A stretch of DNA of 57,994 nucleotides from Silvanigrellales bacterium (GTDB lineage Bacteria > Bdellovibrionota_B > Oligoflexia > Silvanigrellales > Silvanigrellaceae): NCBI GenBank assembly GCA_020247005.1, contig JADCJN010000260.1, forward strand, positions 1 through 57,994, written 5' to 3'. The position numbers were made by a program, and so were the translations under genes. Positions within the stretch are counted from its first letter, which is position 1, and every line of letters starts with the position of its first letter. Below the pieces are notes generated by a model. It made no database searches. It had not been told where the DNA came from and was given only the letters and a program-made list of their open reading frames with translations. Shown piece by piece: positions 36,786 through 45,285 of this stretch.

Positions 36786-36989
36786 ACCCGAAGCCTTTAC
36801 TCTGAAGAACTCCACCGCGTGCACAGCCAAGACACTGTCCACTCGTTGTTTCTCGGATGGACGAAAACTGAACAGGTAAACTCTGCCGCCCTCACCGCCC
36901 AAAAGTAGACTTATCGTCGTTCAAGGGCCTTCTTGACGCGCCCACGCCCACGCCCACGCTTTCGAAGCTTTCGCTCTCAAGGGAGTCCC
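36786..36989. promoter_or_regulatory. Divergent intergenic region
   Basis: A 204-bp gap between the membrane-anchored protein and the polyglutamine lipoprotein. It holds three tandem CCCACG units (36941-36958). Apart from those and the AAGGGAG before ATG 36990, I see no certain signal. Confidence 0.3.
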
Positions 36990-38132
36990 ATGCGTTCACC
37001 ACTCCTTCGTTTGAATGCCAGCCCTCTTGCGGGACTTCTTCTTTTCAGCGTCGCCGCTGCTTGCGTGCGCGGCAAAGACGGTGCGGACACCGCGGCCATT
37101 TCGAGAAGAACACCCGTCCCCACCATTCCCCCGACGACAGGCAAAACCCCGCCGACTTTTAAGGCCTGCGAGGACACGCAAAACACGTTCACGAACGTCG
37201 ACACCTGGACGCTTCGCTACAACTCCCAGTGGGCGGCAAACGTTATTGTGACGCTCGTTGATCCAAACAACCCGAACTCGCTCGTCTTCACGCACCCCAC
37301 CAAAGACCTCGCCGATAAGCGCGTTATTTCGGAAGACAACTGCATTCCCCTTGTGACTGAAAACACAACCATCGACACTTCGTATCCTATTATTGGTGGC
37401 GTTAATCTTTTCTCGAAAACGCCGAACCTCGCTTGCCCCGGATCCAAAGCCCAAGTCACCGATGACTATCGCTATGTTTTCGTGATGAAGGAAAAAAAAT
37501 ACATCGCTGTGAGCAAGGGTGCCGATGGCTGTTCTGCGCAGAAACAGTCGGTTCCCGGAAACTGTTACCTTTGGGGAGAAGTTAACGGAAATCGCGTGAC
37601 GACTATCAATAACGCGTGCATTGCCGGCTACAATATTTACGACAAAGCAGGCGGCATCGTTTCCAAGAAACTCTGCGGAACCGACAGCGCCGTGCAGATT
37701 CAGGGCCAACCCTACCCTGCAGGATTCATCCTCATTCACGAGCCTTTTCCAGGCTGGCAGAAGCAAACCCACAATTGCCAGAATCCGGGCACGCCTCTGC
37801 CCCCCAAAGAACCGACGCCAACGCAACCCCAGGCTCCGCAGCCTACCCTCACACCGGCGCCTCTCCCCACCACATGGGCAACACCCGGGATTCCTCCAAG
37901 TCCAGGCAAAATGCCCCCAGGGACTCAACAGCTGCCTACGCCCGCGGCCCAAGCCACACCCGTCATCGCACCTCCCAAACCCACATGCGATGTGTGGCGA
38001 AAAGGCGACTGTTACGATGGCTGGACGAAGGGGCATCTCCCCTCTCCGACCGTTCCTCCGCAGCAACAACAACAGCAACAACAGCAGCAGATGCCGACGG
38101 ACTCTGGCCGGAGCATCTGGTACAAAAAATAG
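36990..38132 (+). CDS. Lipoprotein with Pro-rich and polyglutamine tail
   Basis: The 380-residue product has a lipobox SVAAAC and a short spacer. A Cys-rich extracellular domain follows (about 55-265, with CEDTQNTF, NCIPLVTEN, GNCYLWGEVNG, INNACIAGYNIYDKAGG, LCGTDSAVQ). Then comes a Pro-rich stretch (about 270-340, PLPPKEPTPTQPQ...), a CDVWRKGDCYDGW segment, ten consecutive Gln encoded by mixed CAG/CAA (38061-38090), and a short basic end. The tail probably spans to the peptidoglycan or out to the surface. ATG 36990 has AAGGGAG upstream. Not recognised. Confidence 0.8.
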   Translation: MRSPLLRLNASPLAGLLLFSVAAACVRGKDGADTAAISRRTPVPTIPPTTGKTPPTFKACEDTQNTFTNVDTWTLRYNSQWAANVIVTLVDPNNPNSLVFTHPTKDLADKRVISEDNCIPLVTENTTIDTSYPIIGGVNLFSKTPNLACPGSKAQVTDDYRYVFVMKEKKYIAVSKGADGCSAQKQSVPGNCYLWGEVNGNRVTTINNACIAGYNIYDKAGGIVSKKLCGTDSAVQIQGQPYPAGFILIHEPFPGWQKQTHNCQNPGTPLPPKEPTPTQPQAPQPTLTPAPLPTTWATPGIPPSPGKMPPGTQQLPTPAAQATPVIAPPKPTCDVWRKGDCYDGWTKGHLPSPTVPPQQQQQQQQQQMPTDSGRSIWYKK

Positions 38133-38222
38133 AACCCACATGCTGCGTGAGTTCGAGCCCATTCGAAGAAGTGACGAGAGGTGCCCTCGACCTCAGACGA
38201 ACTCAACCTCGGAGAAAATCGA

Positions 38223-38693
38223 CTAAGAGCCCGACTTCTTGATGTAGGTACGGCTCGGCGTCAGGCTTGAGGCCATCTGAGCTTGTCCATGTCCCGTGGT
38301 GACCGTGGCCCGCAAGCGAGGCGCGGAGGGTGCTTCGTCGAGACGCCGAACACCGCCCGAAAGCGGGATGGCGATGCGCCCGCGAGCAGAGCCTGCGACC
38401 GGAACCATATTTTGAGAGGAGGCAACTTCCTGGAGTCGGGTAAAGACAGCGGGGAGTTCGCCTTTTTGGGCGAGAAGCGCATTCACGAGCACCTTCCCAC
38501 GAGCAGCCGAAGCCGCGAGTCGCTCTTTGAGCTTTTCGCGCGTTTCCATATCGCTCCCCGCGGAAGACGCGACGACCAAGCAAAGGTTCGTATGCTCCTG
38601 GATCCAGACGACGACTTCGTTCACGCCTCTGTCATCACTTGATGCCATTGAGGAACCATTCTGCGACGAGTTTTTCGGAAAAAGCCGTAACAT
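38223..38693 (-). CDS. Small hypothetical protein
   Basis: A 156-residue product with no recognised domain. The middle has a helix-rich, Ala-rich run (TREKLKERLAASAARGKVLVNALLAQKG); the C-terminus has RATVTTGHGQAQMASS. No signal or membrane span. ATG 38693 is supported by a strong GAGGAGGTGAGG. It lies 190 bases after the previous gene on the strand, separated by hairpins. Confidence 0.65.
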   Translation of the reverse strand: MLRLFPKNSSQNGSSMASSDDRGVNEVVVWIQEHTNLCLVVASSAGSDMETREKLKERLAASAARGKVLVNALLAQKGELPAVFTRLQEVASSQNMVPVAGSARGRIAIPLSGGVRRLDEAPSAPRLRATVTTGHGQAQMASSLTPSRTYIKKSGS

Positions 38694-38756
38694 GCCTCAC
38701 CTCCTCTCCAAGCTCGGCAAGCTTTCATTGGAAACAGTCTCTTGAACCGTTCTCTC

Positions 38757-38783
38757 AGCCTCTTCGGCAAACCGAAGGAGGCT
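38757..38783 (-). other. Hairpin in the leader of the small hypothetical gene
   Basis: AGCCTCTTCGG (38757-38767) pairs with CCGAAGGAGGCT (38772-38783) with one bulged base and a 4-base loop. It lies about 64 bases before ATG 38693 and could be an RNA processing or attenuation structure, as no T-run follows. Confidence 0.35.
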
Positions 38784-38806
38784 CTTAACGGGAATTTAGA
38801 AAAGAC

Positions 38807-38871
38807 AAAAAAAGCGCCGGGGGGCCGAACTGAACCTCAGGACCAAGAAAAATATTCAACAGTCTTGGTCC
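38807..38871 (-). terminator. Hairpin plus downstream T-run after the 38884 gene
   Basis: On the minus strand GGACCAAGA pairs with TCTTGGTCC (38871-38863 and 38848-38840). The AT-rich loop is 14 bases. A run of seven T (38813-38807) follows, but about 26 bases later, so this is only a possible terminator. It starts 13 bases after the stop at 38884. Confidence 0.35.
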
Positions 38872-38883
38872 CTTCCTTCCCGT

Positions 38884-39696
38884 TCAGAGACGGAACAGGA
38901 CGTTGGCACAGGATGGTGATTTTACCAGGCTCCAGTGAGAGTGTAACAACAGCGATTCGTGCTCGCGAGGGGAGCGACAAACGACTGCCACGCGCGGGTG
39001 AAGACCCTCTTCAGCCAACCAGGCAAGAACCACATTTCCTATCGCCTTTTCCTGCAGAACGGAACCGAGCTCCAAGAACTCTTCCCAAGACTTATCACTG
39101 GACGGACCCTTTTTCCAGGTCGAAAGCGAATTAAAGTAACGAGCGAGTAATCCGGTTTCGAGGAGGAAAACCAAGGACATGGGTCTGATACCCATGACCT
39201 TCTCGTAAATTCCCTGCAAAAAAACGTGCACGGCGTCGCTGAGGCAAGCCGCTTCAGCAACCTCAACAGGCCAGGTTTCAGGCTCCTTTGGCGATCCGGA
39301 AGGGCGAAAAACACCCGGATGGACACCAGCCATCAGCCATCGGGAAATTCCGAGAAGTGCGTGTCCGGCGCCCGTCTTGCCAAAAGAGGCAAAGGGAACA
39401 CCGAGGCGCCCCACATGTGACGACTGTTCTTGCTGGAAAACAGAGTCATCGCCAAAGAGGAGCACCTCACGAGAATAGGGCGCTGCATGACCCGCAGCCA
39501 TGCGGGATCGCACTGCAGACTCCAGAAAGGGAGGCGCCACCTGAACTCCCACTCCTTGCTCTCCGGGCAGCGGCGATGTCGAGAAGAAACCAACACCGAG
39601 TGCGCTGGGCGTTTCGTTGTCACCTTCAGGAGGAACATTTCCTAGAAATTCCTTCAGACGGAGGAAATCGTCGAACAAGAAGATCTCTCTGCGCAC
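38884..39696 (-). CDS. Hypothetical protein downstream of nusB
   Basis: The 270-residue product is soluble and not recognised. It begins RREIFLFDDFLRLKEFL, has a Gly-rich loop (SFGKTGAGHALLGISRWL), and a Trp/Lys segment (WKKGPSSDKSWEEFLELG) and ends with HSHWSLVKSPSCANVLFRL. The GTG start at 39696 has AGGGAG upstream. It follows nusB by 24 bases and is probably in the ribH-nusB transcript. Confidence 0.7.
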   Translation of the reverse strand: MRREIFLFDDFLRLKEFLGNVPPEGDNETPSALGVGFFSTSPLPGEQGVGVQVAPPFLESAVRSRMAAGHAAPYSREVLLFGDDSVFQQEQSSHVGRLGVPFASFGKTGAGHALLGISRWLMAGVHPGVFRPSGSPKEPETWPVEVAEAACLSDAVHVFLQGIYEKVMGIRPMSLVFLLETGLLARYFNSLSTWKKGPSSDKSWEEFLELGSVLQEKAIGNVVLAWLAEEGLHPRVAVVCRSPREHESLLLHSHWSLVKSPSCANVLFRL

Positions 39697-39720
39697 GTCG
39701 GACTCCCTTCGTCGCGTCGT

Positions 39721-40188
39721 TTACTCCGAACGTGCTGGTTTCGACCTGGCTTGTTTCGCAATGGCATCAAGAACCCCATTGACGAACCCACCAGAAGCCG
39801 AGGATCCGTATTGCTTTCCGATTTCAGCCGCATCTGAAATAATGACCTCCAAGCCCACATCTTCTCGGGCGAGCAGTTCCTGCGCGCACACCCGAAGGAC
39901 AGCAAGGTCGACTTTCGCAATGCGCGAGAGTTTCCAGTTGCGGCTCACCTGCTCAATGCGTGCATCAAGGTCGGACATGTTTTCAATCGTTGCCCTGACG
40001 AGATCACGCACGAAGGCATGTTGGTCTCCGGGGACTGCGAATTGTTCCAGGAAAATCTTGAGACCATTTTCTTGAAAAAAAGTCTGCTGGGTGACGTCGC
40101 ACTGATAAACAAATTGAACCGCAAAACGGCGGGCTTCCCGAAGCTGAGGGGACGTCAGACCTGCTGCAGAAGCAAGAGACTTCGTCAT
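39721..40188 (-). CDS. nusB: Transcription antitermination factor NusB
   Basis: A 155-residue RNA-binding helical protein that acts with NusE in antitermination of rRNA operons. Family features: REARRFAVQFVYQCD near the start, FVRDLVRATIENMSDLDARIE, NWKLSRIAKVDLAVLRVCAQELLAREDV, and the end FVNGVLDAIAK. Its ATG overlaps the ribH stop (ATGA). The ribH-nusB order is widespread. Confidence 0.94.
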   Translation of the reverse strand: MTKSLASAAGLTSPQLREARRFAVQFVYQCDVTQQTFFQENGLKIFLEQFAVPGDQHAFVRDLVRATIENMSDLDARIEQVSRNWKLSRIAKVDLAVLRVCAQELLAREDVGLEVIISDAAEIGKQYGSSASGGFVNGVLDAIAKQARSKPARSE

Positions 40189-40643
40189 TTCACATCCACC
40201 CATTTTTGCTTGTGAGCGAGCATTTCAAGAACAGTGTCGGCCGTTTCGCCGCCCTTGTTGCCGAGCTTGCCTCCAGCGCGATCGAACGCTTGTTCAAGCG
40301 TGTCGCAAGTGAGCAAGCCAAAACCGACAGGAACACCGCGCGAAAGCTGCAGATTCGTGAGCCCGCTTGTGGCTGCCGAACACACATGGTCGTAGTGGCT
40401 GGTGGTGCCACGAATGACCGCGCCAAGGGCCACGACGCCATCGCATTTTGCATGGTCGACAAGCCACTGAGCTGCAAGGGGAAGCTCAAATGCCCCAGGG
40501 ACTTCCATGACTTCAATGTGGGTCGGCGGCACGCCCCGTCTCGCGAGGAGCGAACGGGCGCCCTCAAGAAGTCGGGAAGTGACAATGTCGTTGAAGCGGG
40601 CGACGGCAATGCCGACGCGGACCTGAGAGGGGGGACGGCTCAT
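40185..40643 (-). CDS. ribH: 6,7-dimethyl-8-ribityllumazine synthase
   Basis: The penultimate enzyme of riboflavin synthesis, forming icosahedral shells. The 152-residue product has GIAVARFNDIVTSRLLEGA, EVPGAFELPLAAQWL, VVALGAVIRGTTSHYDHVCSA (with the catalytic His) and VPVGFGLLTCDTLEQAFDRAGGKLGNKG. ATG 40643 has AGGAAG upstream. No other rib gene is here. Confidence 0.96.
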   Translation of the reverse strand: MSRPPSQVRVGIAVARFNDIVTSRLLEGARSLLARRGVPPTHIEVMEVPGAFELPLAAQWLVDHAKCDGVVALGAVIRGTTSHYDHVCSAATSGLTNLQLSRGVPVGFGLLTCDTLEQAFDRAGGKLGNKGGETADTVLEMLAHKQKWVDVK

Positions 40644-40717
40644 AAGGCACTTCCTGCGCGACACACCGGGCAAAAAGACGGCGCGTCTGAATTGATGTTA
40701 GAAGGAGCAGTCGTAGC

Positions 40718-41866
40718 TTAAGCACGGCCTTCCAGCAAATGCCGGGCAACGACGATGCGTTGAATTTGAGAGGTTCCTTCGTAGATCTGGAAGATTTTTG
40801 CATCACGCATAAGCATTTCAACGGGGTACTCGCGGTTGTACCCGTAGCCGCCATAAACCTGAACGGCGTCGGTGGTGATCCGCATGCAGGCATCGGCAGC
40901 CATGAGCTTGGCCAACGAAGCAAAATAGGTATTGCGGACCCCTTCATCGGCCATGGCGGCCGCCTTGTACGTCAGAAGCCGAGAGGCTTCGATGTCTCGA
41001 GCCATGTCGGCCAACAAGAAACTGATGCCCTGATTTTCGGAGATGGCCTTGCCAAACGCCGAGCGGGTGGCCGCGTAGTCGAGGGCGCATTCGAGCGCGC
41101 GGCTCGCAAGCCCCACGGCACTCCCGGCAACGGCCGGACGAGTTTTGTCGAAGGCGCTCATGGCGAGTTTGAAGCCGTCTCCTTCCCGCCCCAGCAACCA
41201 CTTCGCAGGAATAGCCACGTCTTGGAAGGTAACAGCGCGGGTGTCGGAGCAACGCTGCCCCATGTTGTCTTCTTTTTTTCCGACGACGATGCCAGGAAGT
41301 CCGGCGGGAACCACAAAACCCGACATTCCCTTGTGCCCAGCAGCGGGGTCGGTTTTCGCCAAGACAAAGAACCAAGAAGCGTAACCGGCGTTCGTAATCC
41401 ACATCTTCGAGCCGTTGAGCACATACGTGTCGCCCACTTTTCGAGCCGTGGTGCGAATTCCTGCAACGTCGCTGCCAGCCCCTGGCTCAGTGACGCAGTA
41501 GGCGGCCAAGCGCGGCTCAGCAACCATGGGAGCAAGAAACTCCTCGTAGATCGCTTTGTTTCCCCCGAGCACCACGGGAATTCCCGCGAGGTCGTTCGCA
41601 ATGAAAGCCGTCGAAAATCCGGCATTGCCATAACTCAGAGCTTCTCCAAGCAGGGCATGTGACAACGTGCCAAGACCAAGCCCCCCGACACTTTCCGGAA
41701 CCCACGCATTGAGGAGTCCGAGGTCGTGAGACTTCCTCAAAGATTCGAGAGGAAACTCGGCTGTTTCGTCGAAATGCCGTGCACGAGGCCAAAGCTCCCT
41801 ATTCGCGAAGTCTTTCGCAAGTGCGAACAGTTCCTTTGAATCGTCCGGCAAATCGAAAAGCGACAT
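40718..41866 (-). CDS. Acyl-CoA dehydrogenase (short/medium type)
   Basis: The 382-residue FAD enzyme makes the first double bond in beta-oxidation. The signature [15 protein letters not shown], the FAD segment [29 protein letters not shown], and the catalytic Glu in [18 protein letters not shown] are clear. ATG 41866 has GAGGTG upstream; the open frame further right crosses the divergent gene and is not real. Its neighbour on the other strand is a second, larger acyl-CoA dehydrogenase. Confidence 0.95.
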   Translation of the reverse strand: MSLFDLPDDSKELFALAKDFANRELWPRARHFDETAEFPLESLRKSHDLGLLNAWVPESVGGLGLGTLSHALLGEALSYGNAGFSTAFIANDLAGIPVVLGGNKAIYEEFLAPMVAEPRLAAYCVTEPGAGSDVAGIRTTARKVGDTYVLNGSKMWITNAGYASWFFVLAKTDPAAGHKGMSGFVVPAGLPGIVVGKKEDNMGQRCSDTRAVTFQDVAIPAKWLLGREGDGFKLAMSAFDKTRPAVAGSAVGLASRALECALDYAATRSAFGKAISENQGISFLLADMARDIEASRLLTYKAAAMADEGVRNTYFASLAKLMAADACMRITTDAVQVYGGYGYNREYPVEMLMRDAKIFQIYEGTSQIQRIVVARHLLEGRA

Positions 41867-42022
41867 AGAGCACCTCAGGGGACATGAAGGGAATTCGGGC
41901 GGGAAGCGCCAAGACACATTACACCTTCCGGCCAAACGTGTTAAGAACTCTCTTAGCAATGCACCAATGATCCTCGAGCCCGAACACCCCCCGCTCAATC
42001 CCGTTGTAGGAGTGCGTGACCC
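41867..42022. promoter_or_regulatory. Divergent promoter region between two acyl-CoA dehydrogenase genes
   Basis: 156 bp with no gene. It should hold both promoters and may hold a fatty-acid regulator site, but I see no convincing palindrome. Confidence 0.3.
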
Positions 42023-43783
42023 ATGCCCGGCGCAAAGACCAGCTTCATGAAGAGCCTGTTCAATGGCTCCATCAACGAAACGTTGCTTCACCACTATCCC
42101 TTCTACAACACGCCTAGGGAAGATGACTTCCGCCTCATGCACACAAGCATTGAGGACTGGCTCAAGGGTTCCGTTGATGCGATGAAGTTCGACGACGAGA
42201 AGAAACTTCCGAAGGAAGTCATTCAGGGCATGAAAGACATGGGTCTTTTCGGCCTCATTATCCCGGAAATTTACGGCGGCTCTGAATTTACGCAGACGTT
42301 TTACACGCGCACGCTCGAGCTCACGAACACGCACGACGCTTCGCTCACTCTGACGTACGGCGCCCACCAGTCCATTGGTCTGAAAGGACTTTACCTCTAC
42401 GGAACGGAGGCGCAAAAAAAGAAGTACATGCCCCTCCTGTCTACAGGCGAGCTCATTGCAGCGTTCGCCCTCACCGAACCCGGAGCAGGGAGTGACGCGG
42501 CCGGGCTGAAGTCGCGCATTGTGCGAGAAGGCGATCACTATGTGCTCAACGGCGCCAAGCTGTGGATCACAAATGGCGGTTTCGCGAATTTTTTCACCGT
42601 ATTTGCGAAAGAAACCATTGACGGCGAAGAGAAAATCACGGCCCTCATGGTCACTCGTGACATGGGCGATGTGACCCATGGTCCCGAAGAGCAAAAGCTT
42701 GGCATCAAAGCGTCGAGTACGGTGGAGGTCATTTTTAAAGACGTCCGCGTGCCAGTGGAAAATGTTCTGGGGAAGCCCGGCGACGGCTTCAAAATCGCAA
42801 TGGGAATTTTGAACCAGGGCCGCCTCGGCTTGGCCGGCGGTGCGTTGGGCGCGATTAAAAGCGTTCTGGAGCAAAGCATTGTTTACGCGAAAAACCGAAA
42901 GGCTTTTGGCCACGCCATTTCAGACTTCGGTCTTATTCAAGACATGCTGACTGAAATGACCTGCCACACCTATGCCGTGGAGGCCATGACCTACCTCACG
43001 ACATCGTTCGTCGACAATGGCGACATGGACTATTCGTTGGAGGCGGCGATATGCAAAGTTTATGGAACTGAAGCCGCGTGGACGTGTTTGAATCTCGCCA
43101 TGCAGATTCACGGCGGCAACGGCTATATGAAAGATTATGGCCTCGAGCGAAAATTGCGCGACGCCCGCATTGGCATCATTTTTGAAGGCACAAACGAAAT
43201 TCTTCGGCTGTTTATCGCCCTCACAGGCATCAAAGAACCCGCAAGCGAATACAAGCGCATCGGTAAGGAACTCCAGTCGCTGCAGAACGTGCGCAACCTC
43301 GATTCGCTCAACGATGCCATTGGACGCATCGGCGTCATCAGCGAGTTCGCGTTCGCCCAAATGAAGCAGAACGTATCGACCGAACGAGTGGAAGGTTTTC
43401 ATGACGTTTTGTCGAAAGAAGCGGAACGCCTTTCAACTGCAGCCAAAACCCTGTCTAATACGGCCGGCAAGCTGATTCGGCAGTACGGACAAAAACTGAT
43501 GGACGAGCAAATTCAGCTCGCCAGACTCGCTGACATCGCAATAGACACCTTCATGATAGCGGCCGTGCTTTCACGCGTGAATTCCGTGGTGGAAAAACAC
43601 GGAGGCCCCGAAAAGAACGCTCAGGAAATTGCACTTGCTCAGCTCATCATTCGCAACGCGAAGGCGCGCATCAACCAGAACGCCTACAACACGAAAGCAA
43701 ACCGTGATGAAGATGTGAAGAGCATCGCAACCCACGTCACTTCAGTTGAAAAATACCCCTTCGACCTCGCCAACTACAAATGA
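42023..43783 (+). CDS. Acyl-CoA dehydrogenase with C-terminal extension
   Basis: The 586-residue product has a dehydrogenase core (about 50-420) with [55 protein letters not shown] and the catalytic Glu in [14 protein letters not shown] further ~165 residues form a helical C-terminal domain, as in very-long-chain enzymes and bacterial FadE-type proteins. ATG 42023 has AGGAG upstream. The next gene's ATG overlaps its stop. Confidence 0.94.
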   Translation: MPGAKTSFMKSLFNGSINETLLHHYPFYNTPREDDFRLMHTSIEDWLKGSVDAMKFDDEKKLPKEVIQGMKDMGLFGLIIPEIYGGSEFTQTFYTRTLELTNTHDASLTLTYGAHQSIGLKGLYLYGTEAQKKKYMPLLSTGELIAAFALTEPGAGSDAAGLKSRIVREGDHYVLNGAKLWITNGGFANFFTVFAKETIDGEEKITALMVTRDMGDVTHGPEEQKLGIKASSTVEVIFKDVRVPVENVLGKPGDGFKIAMGILNQGRLGLAGGALGAIKSVLEQSIVYAKNRKAFGHAISDFGLIQDMLTEMTCHTYAVEAMTYLTTSFVDNGDMDYSLEAAICKVYGTEAAWTCLNLAMQIHGGNGYMKDYGLERKLRDARIGIIFEGTNEILRLFIALTGIKEPASEYKRIGKELQSLQNVRNLDSLNDAIGRIGVISEFAFAQMKQNVSTERVEGFHDVLSKEAERLSTAAKTLSNTAGKLIRQYGQKLMDEQIQLARLADIAIDTFMIAAVLSRVNSVVEKHGGPEKNAQEIALAQLIIRNAKARINQNAYNTKANRDEDVKSIATHVTSVEKYPFDLANYK

Positions 43784-45264
43784 GACGCCACTTGGGAGTG
43801 AAAGAGCACGGCATGCCCACGGCGGAGAACACACACCGGGCACACACAGCCCAACCCATCGGCATGTTCAAAAGAGCATGCACACCTCTTCTCGCTCTTC
43901 TTCTGCTGGCGCTCCCGTCACCAGTGGCTTTCGCGCAGGAATATTGGAACGATGAAGGCATCGAGCGGCCCCACGCTCGCATTGAGATTCCGCTCATTGA
44001 CGCGCCTTACAACTTTCAAGAACGCCGCGACGGGTACAGCTGGGTTGGCAGCCCCAGCATGGGGCAGACGTTAGGCCTCAGCAACGGCTTCTACCAAACC
44101 GTGCATGCCGGATTGGGCATGCTTGCAGACCCGAACGACGAAGCCTTTTGGCCCCGCTTCTTTGCCCGGTTCGGTTTCTTCTTGTTCGACTACCTCACCT
44201 TTGATTTTCCAGGGCTCGGCGCCTGGACACACGAAGAATGGCATCGCGCCGTCATGACGCACCGCGGCGTGCGCAGCTACAACGAAGTGAACGACTTTCT
44301 AAAATCGAGCCCCTCGTCGGGAATTATTGCAGTGAGCGGAGAGCGGGACGCCGACCTTGCGCGCATGAAACGCGACCACAATGCCGATTTCGTTCGCCTG
44401 CAGGCAGCCGGGTTCGAGGCTCAATGGGAACAGAATCGGCGATTTTCCCACGACGCGTTTTTCCACGGCACAAAAAGCTTCGACCTCGGTGTCATGTGGA
44501 TAAACCATGTGAACACCTACACGTACCTTCATTCGTGCTCGAACGGAACCACCGACGAGATTGTTGATGATCTCAACGATGCCGGCGAAACAGAAAAAGA
44601 ACGCGACTTCGCAGGGCCCGACTGCACCGGATGGGTGTCCGATCTTTTTCGCGCGAACGAGCCCTACGAGGCACGAGGAAAACACCCCACGGGCGAGGGC
44701 GTGAACCGCTACCGTAAAAGCACCGACCTCACACCTTCTGAACGCAGCTACTTGAACCGAAACAAGCGTTTTGCCCTCATCAACTTCATAGACCCGTTCG
44801 CTTATGGATTCGAAGATTTCTGGTACGACACCGCCGACGGTGTGAATTACTATTACAATTTTCGCGGATTCCACTACCTCACGGGGTTCGGGGGCGACAC
44901 GGGCGTCCAACTTTATTTGAAATCACGAGGGTTCAAGGGAACTGTTTCTTTACACTTCTACAAAAACCGTTCGACGACGTTTCCTGGCGTCGAATTCCAG
45001 TGGGTGGAGGCAAAGCCCTTCGAAGCATTCAGCTCACTGGCTTTCACGCCGCGCCTCATGGCTTGGACACAACCCGAAGGGCTTCGATTCTTCGACAAAA
45101 CCCAAAAGCCGGGCGGGCTTGTTTCGTTGCGGGTCGCATGGAAAGAGAAGCGTTACGCGCAGCCGTGGCTTGAGCTTCAGGCCAAGTCGGAAGGGTGGGT
45201 GGCCGGCGAGGTGAACCAGTCGGACGGGCTCGCCACGCGCTTGGGAGTTGCGTCGGAGTTCTGA
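43780..45264 (+). CDS. Secreted HEXXH protein with outer-membrane-type C-terminus
   Basis: The 494-residue product has a signal peptide (FKRACTPLLALLLLALPSPVAFA) but an extra 28 residues in front if the ATG at 43780, overlapping the previous stop, is used; ATG 43813 or 43864 would be shorter. The mature part has an HEXXH motif (WTHEEWHRAVMTHRG, about 149-163) inside a predicted helix, the zinc-site pattern of metallopeptidases, with Asn/Asp/His-rich surroundings. The C-terminal ~130 residues alternate hydrophobic strands and end in Phe, as in outer-membrane beta-barrels. Two Cys occur around 260-285. No catalytic partner Glu or third ligand is obvious, so enzyme activity is a suggestion. Unrecognised. 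Confidence 0.75.
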   Translation: MRRHLGVKEHGMPTAENTHRAHTAQPIGMFKRACTPLLALLLLALPSPVAFAQEYWNDEGIERPHARIEIPLIDAPYNFQERRDGYSWVGSPSMGQTLGLSNGFYQTVHAGLGMLADPNDEAFWPRFFARFGFFLFDYLTFDFPGLGAWTHEEWHRAVMTHRGVRSYNEVNDFLKSSPSSGIIAVSGERDADLARMKRDHNADFVRLQAAGFEAQWEQNRRFSHDAFFHGTKSFDLGVMWINHVNTYTYLHSCSNGTTDEIVDDLNDAGETEKERDFAGPDCTGWVSDLFRANEPYEARGKHPTGEGVNRYRKSTDLTPSERSYLNRNKRFALINFIDPFAYGFEDFWYDTADGVNYYYNFRGFHYLTGFGGDTGVQLYLKSRGFKGTVSLHFYKNRSTTFPGVEFQWVEAKPFEAFSSLAFTPRLMAWTQPEGLRFFDKTQKPGGLVSLRVAWKEKRYAQPWLELQAKSEGWVAGEVNQSDGLATRLGVASEF

Positions 45265-45285
45265 CCCTGAAGCAGAGGTTTTTGA

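Noticed and set aside
36941-36958. CCCACG tandem repeat as a regulatory site
   Set aside because: Three short GC-rich units in a GC-rich leader are too simple to claim a function.
41867-42913. N-terminal extension of the 40718-41866 dehydrogenase
   Set aside because: It would run antisense through the conserved dehydrogenase at 42023. ATG 41866 with a ribosome site gives the normal family length.
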